This document shows positions 54,063 to 63,595 of a stretch of 64,000 nt of DNA, piece after piece. Below the pieces are notes generated by a model. That model was not told where the DNA came from. It ran no database searches and was given only the letters and a program-made list of their open reading frames with translations. Made by a program: the position numbers and the translations under genes. Origin of the DNA: Stenotrophobium rhamnosiphilum (lineage in GTDB: Bacteria > Pseudomonadota > Gammaproteobacteria > Nevskiales > Nevskiaceae); NCBI RefSeq assembly GCF_003052265.1, contig NZ_QANS01000001.1, forward strand, positions 248,001 to 312,000, given 5' to 3'. Position 1 is the first letter of the stretch, and every line of letters begins with the position of its first letter.

Positions 54063-56057
54063 TTAGCTGCCAATCCAGCGCTTCAACCAAGCATTCACCG
54101 TCTCATGCCACTGAACACTATTCTGTGGTTTGAGTACCCAGTGGTTCTCATCGGGGAAGGTGAGGAACTCGCTAGGAACGCCGCGACGTTGCAAGGCAGT
54201 GAAGGCCCCAATGCCTTGTTCCATCGGCACACGAAAATCTTGTGCGCTATGAATCACGAGCATCGGTGTTTTCCACTTACTGACGTGGTTTATTGGATTG
54301 TGCTTTTCAAAGTTCTCGGGCTTCTCGTATTGCACGCCGCCCATTTCCCACTCATCGAACCAAAGCTCTTCAGTGGAGTAAGTCATCATGCGGTTGTCGA
54401 ATACGCCGTTGTGATTGACCAGACATTTGAAGGTGTCCTGCCAATTGCCTTCGATCCAATTAATCATGAATCCGCCGTAAGACGCGCCGAGTGCAGCGGC
54501 TTTGCTGCCGTCGAGAAAATCATATTTCTCCAGCGCGTACTTCCAACCTTTCTGCAAATCTTCGAGTGGCTTGCCGCCCCAGTCACCAGAGATGGAATCG
54601 GTGAAGGCTTGGCCGTAACCGGTTGAGCCGTGGAAGTCGATGAAGACGACGGCATAACCCTGACCTGCGTAAGTCTGCGGATTCCAGCGGTAGTGCCAGT
54701 CGTTCGCCATGCTGCCTTGCGGGCCACCATGAATAATCAAGGCGACAGGATATTTTTTGCCCTTATGATAATTCCAAGGTTTGACGACGTAACCGTAGAC
54801 AGTTTCTTTGTTCCAACCTTTGAAGTGAAACTGCTCTGCGTCGCCAAGTTGAATGCTGTTGAGCTGTGCGGCGTTGGTGTGTGTGAGCTGTGTTGCGACG
54901 CCGCCCTTGTAGCTGATGCGATAAAGCTGATCAGGTGACTGCAAGGAATTGAGTGCGTAAACAATGTCTTTCTCGCCAAGGCCAAATCCGCTAACCGTGC
55001 CATCGCCAGTGAGTTTGTCGACTTTTCCTGTGGCGACATCAATGGCGAATAAGGGCTTCTGACCAAGATCGTCTGCTGTGCAGTAAATCGTTTTGCCATC
55101 AGCAGAGAGTGCGTAAGCATCTGCGGAGCGATCCCAGTTCGGCGCGATCTCGCGTGTTGTGCCGGTTTTGAGATTCTTGATCATCAAGGCAAGACGATCC
55201 GCTTCAAAGCCTGCGTGCTTCATCGCTTTGTAGATCAGTGACTGACCATCGGGCGTGAAGAGCGGCGAGACATCCGTCGCGAGATTATCGGCAGTGTGAT
55301 TTACAGGTTTGGCTGAACCGTCTGCGGGCACCGTGAAGATGTCGAGATTAGTGCTCCACGCTTCAGTGGTGCCGGCGACGCGTGCATCGAATGCCAAAGT
55401 CTTACTGTCTGGCGACCAAGTGATTTCACTATCGTCACCAAATGGTTTGCTGGGCACATCGCCATCAATGCCGCGACTCAATAGTTTGGGTTCAGCACTG
55501 ACAACTCCGCTGCTATCAAAGCTGGCAACAAACAACTGCGCGCGCGTGCCATTGCTCCATGTGTCCCAATGGCGCATGAAGAGTTTGTCGTAAACCGTAC
55601 CGGTGGATTTTTTCGCAGCAACTTCGTCAAGACGTTTTTTGGTGCTGGCTGAATCTTTGGCATCGATAAAAACTTCCATCGACAATGCAATGCGTTTGCC
55701 GTTGGGTGACAGTACAAAAGCGTTAACGTCCAAGGGCAGGTCGGTGACTTGCTGTGCTTCACCGCCGCTCATGTCTAGGCGCCAGATCTGCGTAGAGCCA
55801 GAACGCGTAGAGCTGAAATAAATTGATTTGCCATCAGCCGACCAGCGTGGCGTATCGCTGTTGCCAGTGCTATTCGTCAACTTGCGCGGCTTGGCTTGTG
55901 CGTTGTTCAGTTCCAGCAGCCAGATATTGCGGGTGCCTTTGTTATTCGGCAGATCGGTTTCGCGCACGACGTAGGCAACAACGTGGCCATCAGGTGATAC
56001 GCGAGGATCAGAGATGCGTTCTAACGTCACCAGATCTTGAACAGTAAAAGCTTTCAT
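54063..56057 (-). CDS. S9 family prolyl oligopeptidase (acylaminoacyl/DPP-like)
   Basis: The 664-residue serine peptidase has an N-terminal beta-propeller (about 1-390, repeats such as SPDGHVVAYVV, TPRWSADGKSIYFSSTR, SPNGKRIAL, TWSPDSKTLAFDA) and a C-terminal alpha/beta-hydrolase domain (about 400-664). The oxyanion HGGPQGS, nucleophile GASYGGFM (Ser near residue 540), catalytic Asp in HSAQDFRVP and His in DENHW are all visible. No signal peptide is visible, so it may be cytoplasmic, unlike many secreted relatives. It cleaves short peptides. Confidence 0.93.
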   Translation of the reverse strand: MKAFTVQDLVTLERISDPRVSPDGHVVAYVVRETDLPNNKGTRNIWLLELNNAQAKPRKLTNSTGNSDTPRWSADGKSIYFSSTRSGSTQIWRLDMSGGEAQQVTDLPLDVNAFVLSPNGKRIALSMEVFIDAKDSASTKKRLDEVAAKKSTGTVYDKLFMRHWDTWSNGTRAQLFVASFDSSGVVSAEPKLLSRGIDGDVPSKPFGDDSEITWSPDSKTLAFDARVAGTTEAWSTNLDIFTVPADGSAKPVNHTADNLATDVSPLFTPDGQSLIYKAMKHAGFEADRLALMIKNLKTGTTREIAPNWDRSADAYALSADGKTIYCTADDLGQKPLFAIDVATGKVDKLTGDGTVSGFGLGEKDIVYALNSLQSPDQLYRISYKGGVATQLTHTNAAQLNSIQLGDAEQFHFKGWNKETVYGYVVKPWNYHKGKKYPVALIIHGGPQGSMANDWHYRWNPQTYAGQGYAVVFIDFHGSTGYGQAFTDSISGDWGGKPLEDLQKGWKYALEKYDFLDGSKAAALGASYGGFMINWIEGNWQDTFKCLVNHNGVFDNRMMTYSTEELWFDEWEMGGVQYEKPENFEKHNPINHVSKWKTPMLVIHSAQDFRVPMEQGIGAFTALQRRGVPSEFLTFPDENHWVLKPQNSVQWHETVNAWLKRWIGS

Positions 56058-56275
56058 TCGGTACTCATGCTGGGGATTGTGGCAAGTGCCATAGCAATCA
56101 ATATCGTGATGAAGTTTACCTGTATCGCCCTCCTAAAAGATTATGATAACGGTCTTGTCTGCCTGCCATCACGAGTGGAATAGAAAAGGGATAATATTCC
56201 GGAAAAGTGAGGCAGCAGTGTATCGATGTCGACTCGACTGACGTTGTTCGTTAACTGGCAATTTGAGGAATGAAA

Positions 56276-58618
56276 ATGCGGGATTGTTCAGGAAGTGCCG
56301 GTTGCAAGATCAAGACGATGATACGTGCTGTTGTGATACTTTTTGCGGCGATGTTGACCGCTTGCGGTGGCCAGGCTTTTTCCACCTCAATTTCTGTCAG
56401 CCCAAAATTAGTTACGTTCAATGCCAGTTCGCAGTCAGGCCTCCTACGGCAAAATGTGCTTGTGACATACAGGGGCGACGGGGTAGTGGCAGGCTTCGCC
56501 CCCGGAGTGTCCCAGCCTTTTTGGCTGGGAGTGAATGCGATTTCAGAGACAGCCAATACTGTTGGATTCACGCTGAGCGTCTATCCCAGGGGCATGTCCC
56601 CAGGGACGTACACGGTCAAATTACGCTTCCTGACCGGAGTGCTTCCCAGTGGAGCTTCATCGATTGAAGAAGCTACAAACATTTCTTATGTTGATCTGCC
56701 GATAACGTTAGTCGTTGCGGAGCTCAGCGTGAGCAGCTCATCAGTTGAGTTGTCCTTTGTTGATGGTAGCAACGGAACTTCCAGTGGCACATTCAGGCTC
56801 AATGTTGATGACGCGGATCGGTGGACCGCCCGGTCTACCCAATCTTGGTTGTCGGTAATGCCGCAAGCAGGTACCGGACCTGCGGATATCAGTTATGCCG
56901 TCGATACCACAGGCTTAGCGCCAGGAACGCATCAGGGCATCATTCAGATCACAAATAATTTCGGTGTAACTGTCGAAACCACCGTCACTGTTGCCATTAC
57001 CGCGCCATTGTTGACAGTGTCACCTGCCACATTGGCATTCACTGTGGGTGGCGACACATCTTCTGCGGCCCTCTCGCAAACCTTGAACATTTCCGACGAA
57101 TTAGGAGGAGCTAACGCAGCCAAGGCTTTGGATTGGGTGGTGCAGGGCATCAGCGCGCCTTGGCTCAGTATGACCCCGACGTCGGGCAACTCTTCGCCCA
57201 GCGATGTAGCGACAGTAACAATCTCGCGTGATTCATTGGCCAGCATGCCCAATGGTGATTACAGCGCAAACATCACCCTAGCTTATGCCTCGGAAGATGG
57301 ACTGAGCCATACCTTGAACGTGCCCGTTGTTTTACATTTGAACTCTCCGCTGGCCAGGATTGATGTAACTCCTGTCAGTTCAAGTGCCATACAACAGACC
57401 GCTGCGGTTCAATTCATCGCAACTGCCATCAATAGCGCCGGCTACACCTATGTAGCTACGCAGCAGGTGACTTGGACCTCATCGAGTACAGTGGTTGCCG
57501 GTGTTGATGTTCTAGGTCATGTGGCGCCGTATGCGCCCGGGCAAACAACTATTTCTGCAGCTATGCCCGGGACGACAATTGTCGGTAGCAGTCCGTTTAC
57601 GGTGAAAAAGCCCGCGGGATATGGCTATGCATTGTGTAGCGGCGCTGCATCAGGAATTCAAGCCATTTCACAATACATCTACGGGGAAGACGGCGTTCTT
57701 ACCCCGATGGCATTTAGTGCTGAGGTGTCAGCCTATGAAGGCGTCGGACCTCTGGTGTTCCTACCTTCTGGAGATTATGCGTATGCCTCTGGTCAAGGGA
57801 CGAGCACGATTGTGGAATATGTTGTTAATCAGGGCTTGCTGACAAAAGTTCGGACTGTTCCTGCCGCAGCAACTGGCATTACGGAAATTGCACCCTCAGG
57901 CAAATATCTTTATTCGATGAGCGCGGCGAATACGGATCAGTTCGCAGTTCTTTCACAATTTGTGATCGGAAGTGACGGCGCGCTTACTCCGATGCTTCCA
58001 TCTACAACGAGTCTGGATAGTTATCCGCGGACATTTACTATCGATCCGTCTGGAAAATATATCTATGTGGCAGGTAGCGGCAGTATTACGCGGTACGCCA
58101 TTGGCGCAGACGGTGTGTTGAGCAGAAAAGAAAAAATTGATACGGGTTTTGATCCCGTTCAGATCCTTGTGGCGCCATCAAACAAGTATGTATATGTGCT
58201 GGTTCGAGGCGGATCTTTCGGCGAAATCTGGCAGTACAAGGTTGAGTCTGGTGGTTTGCTCACTGCGATGTCGCCAAATAAAGTTGGAGTAGCCTTTCAA
58301 ACCAATTTGGTCGAACAAATGGCGCTTGCACCTTCAGAGCGGCATCTATATGTGACCGATGGATATCGTCAAACCGTATCGCACTTGACGGTGGATACGG
58401 ATGGGCAGGTCAGCCGAGCAGAGACGATTCGCGGCCCTTATCAGCCAACAGCAATAACCTTCGATTCCAGCGGAAAATTCCTGTATGCCGCCGAATTCAA
58501 CAAGGATTTTATTTATCAGTATGCAGTTGATCTTGACAGCGGTGTTTTGACTTTTCTGAATACTGCTGCGCATACCGGAGATAGGCCGATAAGTTTGGTT
58601 GTGAGAAAAGCAAACTGA
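56276..58618 (+). CDS. Lipoprotein with Ig-like repeats and a C-terminal beta-propeller
   Basis: ATG 56276 is preferred over ATG 56270 because GAGGA then sits 7 nt upstream. The 780-residue product has a lipoprotein signal ending LTACGG (Cys30); an internal Met15 gives the compact signal MIRAVVILFAAMLTAC. Residues of about 40-360 contain BACON/Ig-like modules with recurring WLSVMPQAGTGP, LAPGTHQGIIQI and WLSMTPTSGNSSP. A Big_2-like domain (about 365-445) follows, then a seven-bladed lactonase-type propeller (about 450-780) with repeating ISQYIYGEDGVLTPM and DPSGKYIYVAGSGSI blades. It probably binds extracellular ligands. It is divergent from the S9 peptidase. Confidence 0.75.
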   Translation: MRDCSGSAGCKIKTMIRAVVILFAAMLTACGGQAFSTSISVSPKLVTFNASSQSGLLRQNVLVTYRGDGVVAGFAPGVSQPFWLGVNAISETANTVGFTLSVYPRGMSPGTYTVKLRFLTGVLPSGASSIEEATNISYVDLPITLVVAELSVSSSSVELSFVDGSNGTSSGTFRLNVDDADRWTARSTQSWLSVMPQAGTGPADISYAVDTTGLAPGTHQGIIQITNNFGVTVETTVTVAITAPLLTVSPATLAFTVGGDTSSAALSQTLNISDELGGANAAKALDWVVQGISAPWLSMTPTSGNSSPSDVATVTISRDSLASMPNGDYSANITLAYASEDGLSHTLNVPVVLHLNSPLARIDVTPVSSSAIQQTAAVQFIATAINSAGYTYVATQQVTWTSSSTVVAGVDVLGHVAPYAPGQTTISAAMPGTTIVGSSPFTVKKPAGYGYALCSGAASGIQAISQYIYGEDGVLTPMAFSAEVSAYEGVGPLVFLPSGDYAYASGQGTSTIVEYVVNQGLLTKVRTVPAAATGITEIAPSGKYLYSMSAANTDQFAVLSQFVIGSDGALTPMLPSTTSLDSYPRTFTIDPSGKYIYVAGSGSITRYAIGADGVLSRKEKIDTGFDPVQILVAPSNKYVYVLVRGGSFGEIWQYKVESGGLLTAMSPNKVGVAFQTNLVEQMALAPSERHLYVTDGYRQTVSHLTVDTDGQVSRAETIRGPYQPTAITFDSSGKFLYAAEFNKDFIYQYAVDLDSGVLTFLNTAAHTGDRPISLVVRKAN

Positions 58619-58675
58619 ATTCCTGGCATTTGCTGCGGATTGAATTTGCCTGAACCTTTTCGGTAATTTGCCCTC

Positions 58676-60232
58676 ATGCCAAATGAATTATGGGGTCACC
58701 CGAAAGGGCTCTACATCTGCTTCTTCACTGAGATGTGGGAGCGCTTTTCTTTCTACGGGATGAAGGCGCTGTTGCTGTTGTATCTCACTAAGTACCACCT
58801 GTTTAGTGACGATCACGGTTACAACTTGCTGGGCGCTTACGGCGGTTTGGTTTACGCCATGCCGGTGATTGGTGGGCTACTCGCAGATCGTTATCTGGGT
58901 ATGCGCAAGAGTGTGGTGTTTGGTGGCGTGCTCTTGTGTCTTGGACATTTCGGCATGGCCTTTGAAGGACATGCGGCCAGCACAGTGAATGGCGTTGTGC
59001 ATCAAGACTTGGCGGCGCTGAATGTCTTTTACTTCTCCTTGTCCTTGATCATTCTCGGCGTGGGTTTTCTCAAGCCGAATATTTCAACGATTGTTGGAAA
59101 ACTTTATAAAGATAACGATCCGCGCCGCGATTCCGGATTTTCGATTTATTACGCTGGTATCAATCTCGGTGCTTTGGGTGCGAGCTTGATTGCAGCGTGG
59201 CTAGGTGAAACGTATGGCTGGCGTTTTGGTTTTGGCGCAGCTGGTGTTGGCATGCTCGGTGGGTTGCTCACTTTTACGCTTGGCCAAAAACATTTGATGG
59301 GTTATGCCGAAGCAAGCAATCCAGAAGCCTTACGCGAACGTGTGTTTGGCCCACTGTCGCGTGAGCATCTGATTTATCTCGCATCGTTTGCAGGTTTATT
59401 TGGCATCTGGGCGCTCATTCAACAGCACTCGCTGATGCTCAACTTTATTAGCTGGTTGCCAGAGATGAGCGCGGTGTTGTGGTCGATGCACGCGATCTCT
59501 GTTGTTGTGCTCACAGGCGTGTTCTGGTTCATGTTCACGCGTTGCAATTCCATCGAGCGTCAGCAGATGACGGTGCTGCTGGTGTTGATCGCCTGTTGCC
59601 TGATCTTCTTCACGCTCTACGAGCAGACCTATGGTTCATGGGTGCTGTTCTCTGATCGTGTGATGAATCGTCATTTCATCATCGACTGGACCGCAGGTCA
59701 GCTCACCTTCTTGGGCGCGTTCTTTATCGTAATCCTCGCGCCGACTTTTGCCTGGCTATGGCCATGGCTTGAGAAGCGCGGACTCAATCCGAGCAAGCCT
59801 GCCAAGTCTGCATGGGGTTTGATCTTCGCGGGATTATCTTTCGTCGTGTTGGTGTGGAGCGCACGTCATCCGCAGGAGAATGGCCTCACCAATCTGTGGT
59901 GGCTCGTGCTGGCCTATTTTGTATTGGAGGTCGGCGAGATGTTGTTATCGCCGATTGGTTTGTCTGCGGTCACGCAGCTCTCGGTGCCACGCGTTGTCGG
60001 CGTGATGATGGGCGGCTGGTGGTTGGGCACTGCGTACTCAGAAGTATTTGCTGCGCTGCTTGGCAAGCTCTCGTCAATCCAGATTCCCGAAGGTACGACG
60101 CTCAACGTTGCCGACGCTTTGGTGAAGTACGACGCTCTGTTCGTCTACTCCGCCAAGATCGGCATTGCTTGTGGTTTGGTGATGTTCTTACTGACGCCGT
60201 TGCTTAAACGGATGATGCACGGCGTGAAGTGA
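58676..60232 (+). CDS. POT/PTR2 family proton-dependent oligopeptide transporter
   Basis: The 518-residue inner-membrane MFS protein has about 14 helices and imports di- and tripeptides with protons. The POT ExxER motif is visible as TEMWERFSFYGMKALLLLYL (near residue 18). Other signatures are GGLLADRYLGMRKSV and the PTR2 signature FSIYYAGINLGALG near residue 157. It may take up peptides released by the S9 peptidase or the adjacent Lys-C-like protease. Its last 29 bp overlap the convergent protease gene. Confidence 0.93.
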   Translation: MPNELWGHPKGLYICFFTEMWERFSFYGMKALLLLYLTKYHLFSDDHGYNLLGAYGGLVYAMPVIGGLLADRYLGMRKSVVFGGVLLCLGHFGMAFEGHAASTVNGVVHQDLAALNVFYFSLSLIILGVGFLKPNISTIVGKLYKDNDPRRDSGFSIYYAGINLGALGASLIAAWLGETYGWRFGFGAAGVGMLGGLLTFTLGQKHLMGYAEASNPEALRERVFGPLSREHLIYLASFAGLFGIWALIQQHSLMLNFISWLPEMSAVLWSMHAISVVVLTGVFWFMFTRCNSIERQQMTVLLVLIACCLIFFTLYEQTYGSWVLFSDRVMNRHFIIDWTAGQLTFLGAFFIVILAPTFAWLWPWLEKRGLNPSKPAKSAWGLIFAGLSFVVLVWSARHPQENGLTNLWWLVLAYFVLEVGEMLLSPIGLSAVTQLSVPRVVGVMMGGWWLGTAYSEVFAALLGKLSSIQIPEGTTLNVADALVKYDALFVYSAKIGIACGLVMFLLTPLLKRMMHGVK

Positions 60233-61721
60233 GGCGACGACGGAACAGACCTAATGCAGCTAAGCCGAGCAGCGTAAATAGAGGCATTGAGCCAGTGCCA
60301 CGAGGAACGCCGCCGCCAGAGCTGCCGCCACTAGAGCTGCCCCCACTAGAGCCGCCTCCGCTGCTGGCAGCGCCAAGATTTTTGCCGACGAGTGACAAGG
60401 TGCCGGTGTTGTCTGGATCCAGATTGGCTTTCAGCTGACCCGAAGCGGAGCTGGTGGCGGTCCATGCAGCATTGGTGCGGCCATAGATATCTGTTGCGCT
60501 GCTACTTCCGCCGCATTTAGTTGAACCGCCTGAGAGTTGGCCAACAATCAATTTATTCTGATCATAAAGTGCGGAGCCAGAAGAGCCGCCCTCGGTCACG
60601 CCCTGCGTATAGCTGACTCTCCAGACATTCACTGAACGAGTAGACGAACAGCTGCCAGTGATGGGTAAGGTGCCAGTGCACAACGTCTGATTGTTTAAGC
60701 TCACCGCAGGTGAACTGTAGACCGCGATTTTAGTGACGTCGCCAGCGGGGTGATGAACGATGCCGCCAGATTGAGGCGCGCTGTTGCCTGCATTCCACCC
60801 AGCGAGATAAAGATTCCACGAAGTGGTCGGCTGTACCGCGGTTTTCAACAAGGTGAAATCGGAGCTGACATTGCCTGCAACCCAGATGCTGCCAGACTGC
60901 GTTTGGTAGGTGGGTTCTGCACCGTCACCGCCGCAGCGACTGTTCTGATAATTCCAATAAAAAACGACTGAGCTCGCATTGCTGCTGCTAATGCCGCAGT
61001 GATTGGCGGTGAGAAAAAACGGTGTGTTGTCTTGACGTACGTTGTTGACCAACTGGCCGCTGCACAAGGCAGTGCCGCTAATCGTAATGCGCGCAAGAGC
61101 GCGTGCTTGTGCGAGGTAAGGTTGGCCCGCGGTGCAGGCGACATCAATTTCGCAGGAGCCGGAGTCGCCAAAGCTGCCGGTGCTGGCCTTAGCAAAACCG
61201 CGATAACCGTGATTGACCTCTGCGAGTTGCAAGTGAACCTGATCTTTCGATGCAGACGACACGCGTAATTCAACGATCACCGTTTCACCGTTGACGACGG
61301 CGGTCCACAGTTGTTTATCGCTCAATTCATTGGCGGAGGTGTATGGCCCGGCAATCACTTCGCCATTAGGATCGTAAAGCCACAGTGTGGCGTCGGCAGG
61401 CAAATCAAATTGTGAGAAGTGCAGATTGAGCGATTGCGCGCCCGATGAGTAAACGCGGGTGCGCCAGCTCCAATTGCCATCATCGAGTTTCGCCCAGCTG
61501 CCATCGTCTAACGTGAGCGAGAGCGGTGCGCTTACGGCGAATTGCAGTGGTTGATCTTTTGAGATCGCAGCAGCAACGGATTTTTGCATGCTGAGTACAG
61601 GCAAGCTGTGGATCGGCAGTGCATCGAGATGCCGCAGATCAGGAATCAGTTTCGTCGCCGCAGATGCGGAGATGCTTGAAGTAAGCAGGACAATGCAGGC
61701 GAGAAACTGGCGGAAATTCAT
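60204..61721 (-). CDS. Secreted trypsin-like (Lys-C-type) serine endopeptidase with C-terminal sorting tail
   Basis: The 505-residue protein has a signal peptide (1-21, ASA|ATK), a propeptide or N-terminal domain (about 22-185) and an S1-type catalytic domain (about 190-430). Triad residues appear as His in FFLTANHCG, Asp in SSDFTLLK and Ser in EGGSSGSALYD, the pattern of lysyl endopeptidases (S1E/Lys-C). A Gly/Ser-rich linker (about 455-475) leads to a tripartite tail (GSMPLFTLLGLAALGLFRRR) of GlyGly-CTERM style: small motif, hydrophobic helix, Arg cluster. That tail suggests processing by a rhombosortase-type intramembrane protease. Convergent overlap with the POT gene is 29 bp. Confidence 0.87.
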   Translation of the reverse strand: MNFRQFLACIVLLTSSISASAATKLIPDLRHLDALPIHSLPVLSMQKSVAAAISKDQPLQFAVSAPLSLTLDDGSWAKLDDGNWSWRTRVYSSGAQSLNLHFSQFDLPADATLWLYDPNGEVIAGPYTSANELSDKQLWTAVVNGETVIVELRVSSASKDQVHLQLAEVNHGYRGFAKASTGSFGDSGSCEIDVACTAGQPYLAQARALARITISGTALCSGQLVNNVRQDNTPFFLTANHCGISSSNASSVVFYWNYQNSRCGGDGAEPTYQTQSGSIWVAGNVSSDFTLLKTAVQPTTSWNLYLAGWNAGNSAPQSGGIVHHPAGDVTKIAVYSSPAVSLNNQTLCTGTLPITGSCSSTRSVNVWRVSYTQGVTEGGSSGSALYDQNKLIVGQLSGGSTKCGGSSSATDIYGRTNAAWTATSSASGQLKANLDPDNTGTLSLVGKNLGAASSGGGSSGGSSSGGSSGGGVPRGTGSMPLFTLLGLAALGLFRRRLTSRRASSV

Positions 61722-61882
61722 GTCAGTCAGAGCAAATGATGGTGCTGGACTATACCCAATTCAAATCTCGGAAATCTTAGTTTTTCGGAGCTTTGTATTG
61801 AGAAATTTGCTTTGCCTGCATCGTTTTATTATCAATGTTTAAAATATTTTATTATATAAAATATAAATACATTCTTGCATGC

Positions 61883-62818
61883 TTAAGAAGTGATTAAAGG
61901 CTCCGGCGCGCTTAAATGCGGTCCATCGCCACTGCCAAGACGCAGTTGAGTCGATTCAGCCTGCGTCAGTTGCAAAACGATGTTGAGCAAGCTGCCGCCA
62001 TCGGCATTGACCGACTGCACCACTTCGCCAGCGGCCTGTGTTTCGCCCTCAACATAAACAGAGGTGCCGGGGACGATATCGGTCGCTGCGCTGCGAACGC
62101 GGAACATGCGGCGCTTAAGTTGGCCGAGATAGTGCAAGCGCGCGACGATCTCCTGGCCGGTGTAGCAGCCTTTGTTAAAGCTGATGCCGCCGAGTGTGTC
62201 GAGGTTGGCCATCTGAGCGACAAAGTGATCGCTGGTTTCAGCAAAAACGGTAGGCACGCCGGCCTGAATATCGAGTCGGCGCCAGTCCTGCTCGGTGCCC
62301 GCTTCCGCATCAAGCGTTAATCGCTGTTGCAGATCGGCGAGGGCGGCGGCAGGGCCGTGCACACTAAAACGTGGCAACTCGCCGAGGCGACGTAAAACAG
62401 TCAGCTCGCCATGCTGAGCACTGTCCATCGGCTGATTCGGTGCGGGCAGGGCGACGCTTTGCAGCAGTTCGACGGCGCGCAAGCCAGCGATGCCGAGTGC
62501 AGGCGTATCGCTGATCACTTCAAACGTGACTTTGGAGCGCAGTACAAACATGCGCAGGCGTTTCAGCGTGGCTTCAAACACGCTGCGGTCGATTTCCGCG
62601 ACGATGCTTTGCGCATCACGCAATAAATGCAGCACCGCCAGCATGCGGCCTTTGGGGCTGTTGTATGAGCTGATTTGCGCGCGCTCAGTCGTGAGTAATC
62701 GCACGTCATTACTAAGCTGGCCTTGTAGAAACGTCTCAGCCTCTGCGCCCAAAACGCGCACATTCGCTAGATGAGAAAGGCTTGCAACAAAGGTGTCTTT
62801 CATAAAGTTCGTTGCCAT
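61883..62818 (-). CDS. ygfZ: tRNA-modifying/Fe-S repair protein YgfZ
   Basis: The 311-residue folate-binding protein is related to the T-protein of glycine cleavage and helps maintain iron-sulfur enzymes. The diagnostic KGCYTGQEIVARLHYLGQLKRR motif (near residue 228; given from family knowledge as K-G-C-Y-[TI]-G-Q-E) is present with its conserved Cys. The N-terminal part carries GAEAETFLQGQLSNDV. ATG 62818 lacks a clear ribosome site; ATG 62803 (MKDTFVASL) is an alternative. It is divergent from the sdh operon, which encodes an Fe-S enzyme. Confidence 0.93.
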   Translation of the reverse strand: MATNFMKDTFVASLSHLANVRVLGAEAETFLQGQLSNDVRLLTTERAQISSYNSPKGRMLAVLHLLRDAQSIVAEIDRSVFEATLKRLRMFVLRSKVTFEVISDTPALGIAGLRAVELLQSVALPAPNQPMDSAQHGELTVLRRLGELPRFSVHGPAAALADLQQRLTLDAEAGTEQDWRRLDIQAGVPTVFAETSDHFVAQMANLDTLGGISFNKGCYTGQEIVARLHYLGQLKRRMFRVRSAATDIVPGTSVYVEGETQAAGEVVQSVNADGGSLLNIVLQLTQAESTQLRLGSGDGPHLSAPEPLITS

Positions 62819-62885
62819 GATGTGGTGAATTTTGTCACACTATGCGGCGTTATCGAATCACGATCCGTTCAGATCCATCTCCCTC

Positions 62886-63119
62886 GTGTCCTCACCGACA
62901 AAATCAACTGTCCAGACTTACACCCCGCCAGCACCGGCCGAAAAGGCGATGTCGTTGGCTGAGTTGCTCAAGAGCGAGCAGGCAGACGCGACGGCTTCAT
63001 CCTCCAAAGTAACGACGACAACACCCGGTGTTGTTGCTGAAATAGGCGGCCGCGTTGATGGTCCTGAACCTACCCGTTATGGGGATTGGGAAAAGAACGG
63101 TCGCTGCATAGACTTTTAG
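62886..63119 (+). CDS. SdhAF4-type succinate dehydrogenase assembly factor (DUF1674)
   Basis: The product is about 77 residues and ends in the hallmark GPEPTRYGDWEKNGRCIDF. SdhAF4/DUF1674 proteins bind flavinylated SdhA and shield it before it joins SdhB. GTG 62886 is chosen because the only earlier start (TTG 62832) would leave 13 bp to the divergent ygfZ gene, too little for two promoters. No strong ribosome site marks either start. It is followed by sdhC after 58 nt, so it is the first gene of the sdh operon. Confidence 0.85.
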   Translation: MSSPTKSTVQTYTPPAPAEKAMSLAELLKSEQADATASSSKVTTTTPGVVAEIGGRVDGPEPTRYGDWEKNGRCIDF

Positions 63120-63177
63120 CCGCAAATTCGCCCACACCGATTTTATTAAGCATCGGCAAGATTCAAAGGAAGCCAGA

Positions 63178-63585
63178 ATGAGCCACCAACCGCCCAAAGG
63201 ACTACCGTCCCGGCCCATGTCACCGTTTATGCTGGGGCAGTATTACCGCTTTCAGCTGACTTCTCTGCTGTCCTTTGTCCATCGCCTGACCGGCATTGGC
63301 CTGAGCATCGGCACCATGTTGCTCGCGGCTTGGCTGATCACCCTCGCTGGTGGTCCAGAAACCTACGGCATGTTCGCCAAGCACCTCACGGCTTGGTACG
63401 GCCAAGCACTGTTGTTCTGCTGGAGCTGGGCACTGCTGTATCACCTGTGCAACGGCATCCGTCACCTCGGTTGGGACATCGGCAAGGGCTATGAGCTCAA
63501 AACCGCGTATGCGACTGGCTACGCCGTCGTCATCGTCTCTCTTCTTCTCACGGCCGCGGTTTGGGCCGTGGCTTACGCCAAATAA
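63178..63585 (+). CDS. sdhC: Succinate dehydrogenase cytochrome b556 subunit
   Basis: The 135-residue inner-membrane subunit has three helices. It carries RPMSPFMLGQYYRFQLTSLLSFVHRLTG at the quinone/haem region and LLYHLCNGIRHLGWDIG, whose His near residue 84 is the family haem ligand. With SdhD it anchors the enzyme and forms the ubiquinone site. AAAGGAAG precedes ATG 63178. Confidence 0.96.
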   Translation: MSHQPPKGLPSRPMSPFMLGQYYRFQLTSLLSFVHRLTGIGLSIGTMLLAAWLITLAGGPETYGMFAKHLTAWYGQALLFCWSWALLYHLCNGIRHLGWDIGKGYELKTAYATGYAVVIVSLLLTAAVWAVAYAK

Positions 63586-63595
63586 GGAGTTGCCC

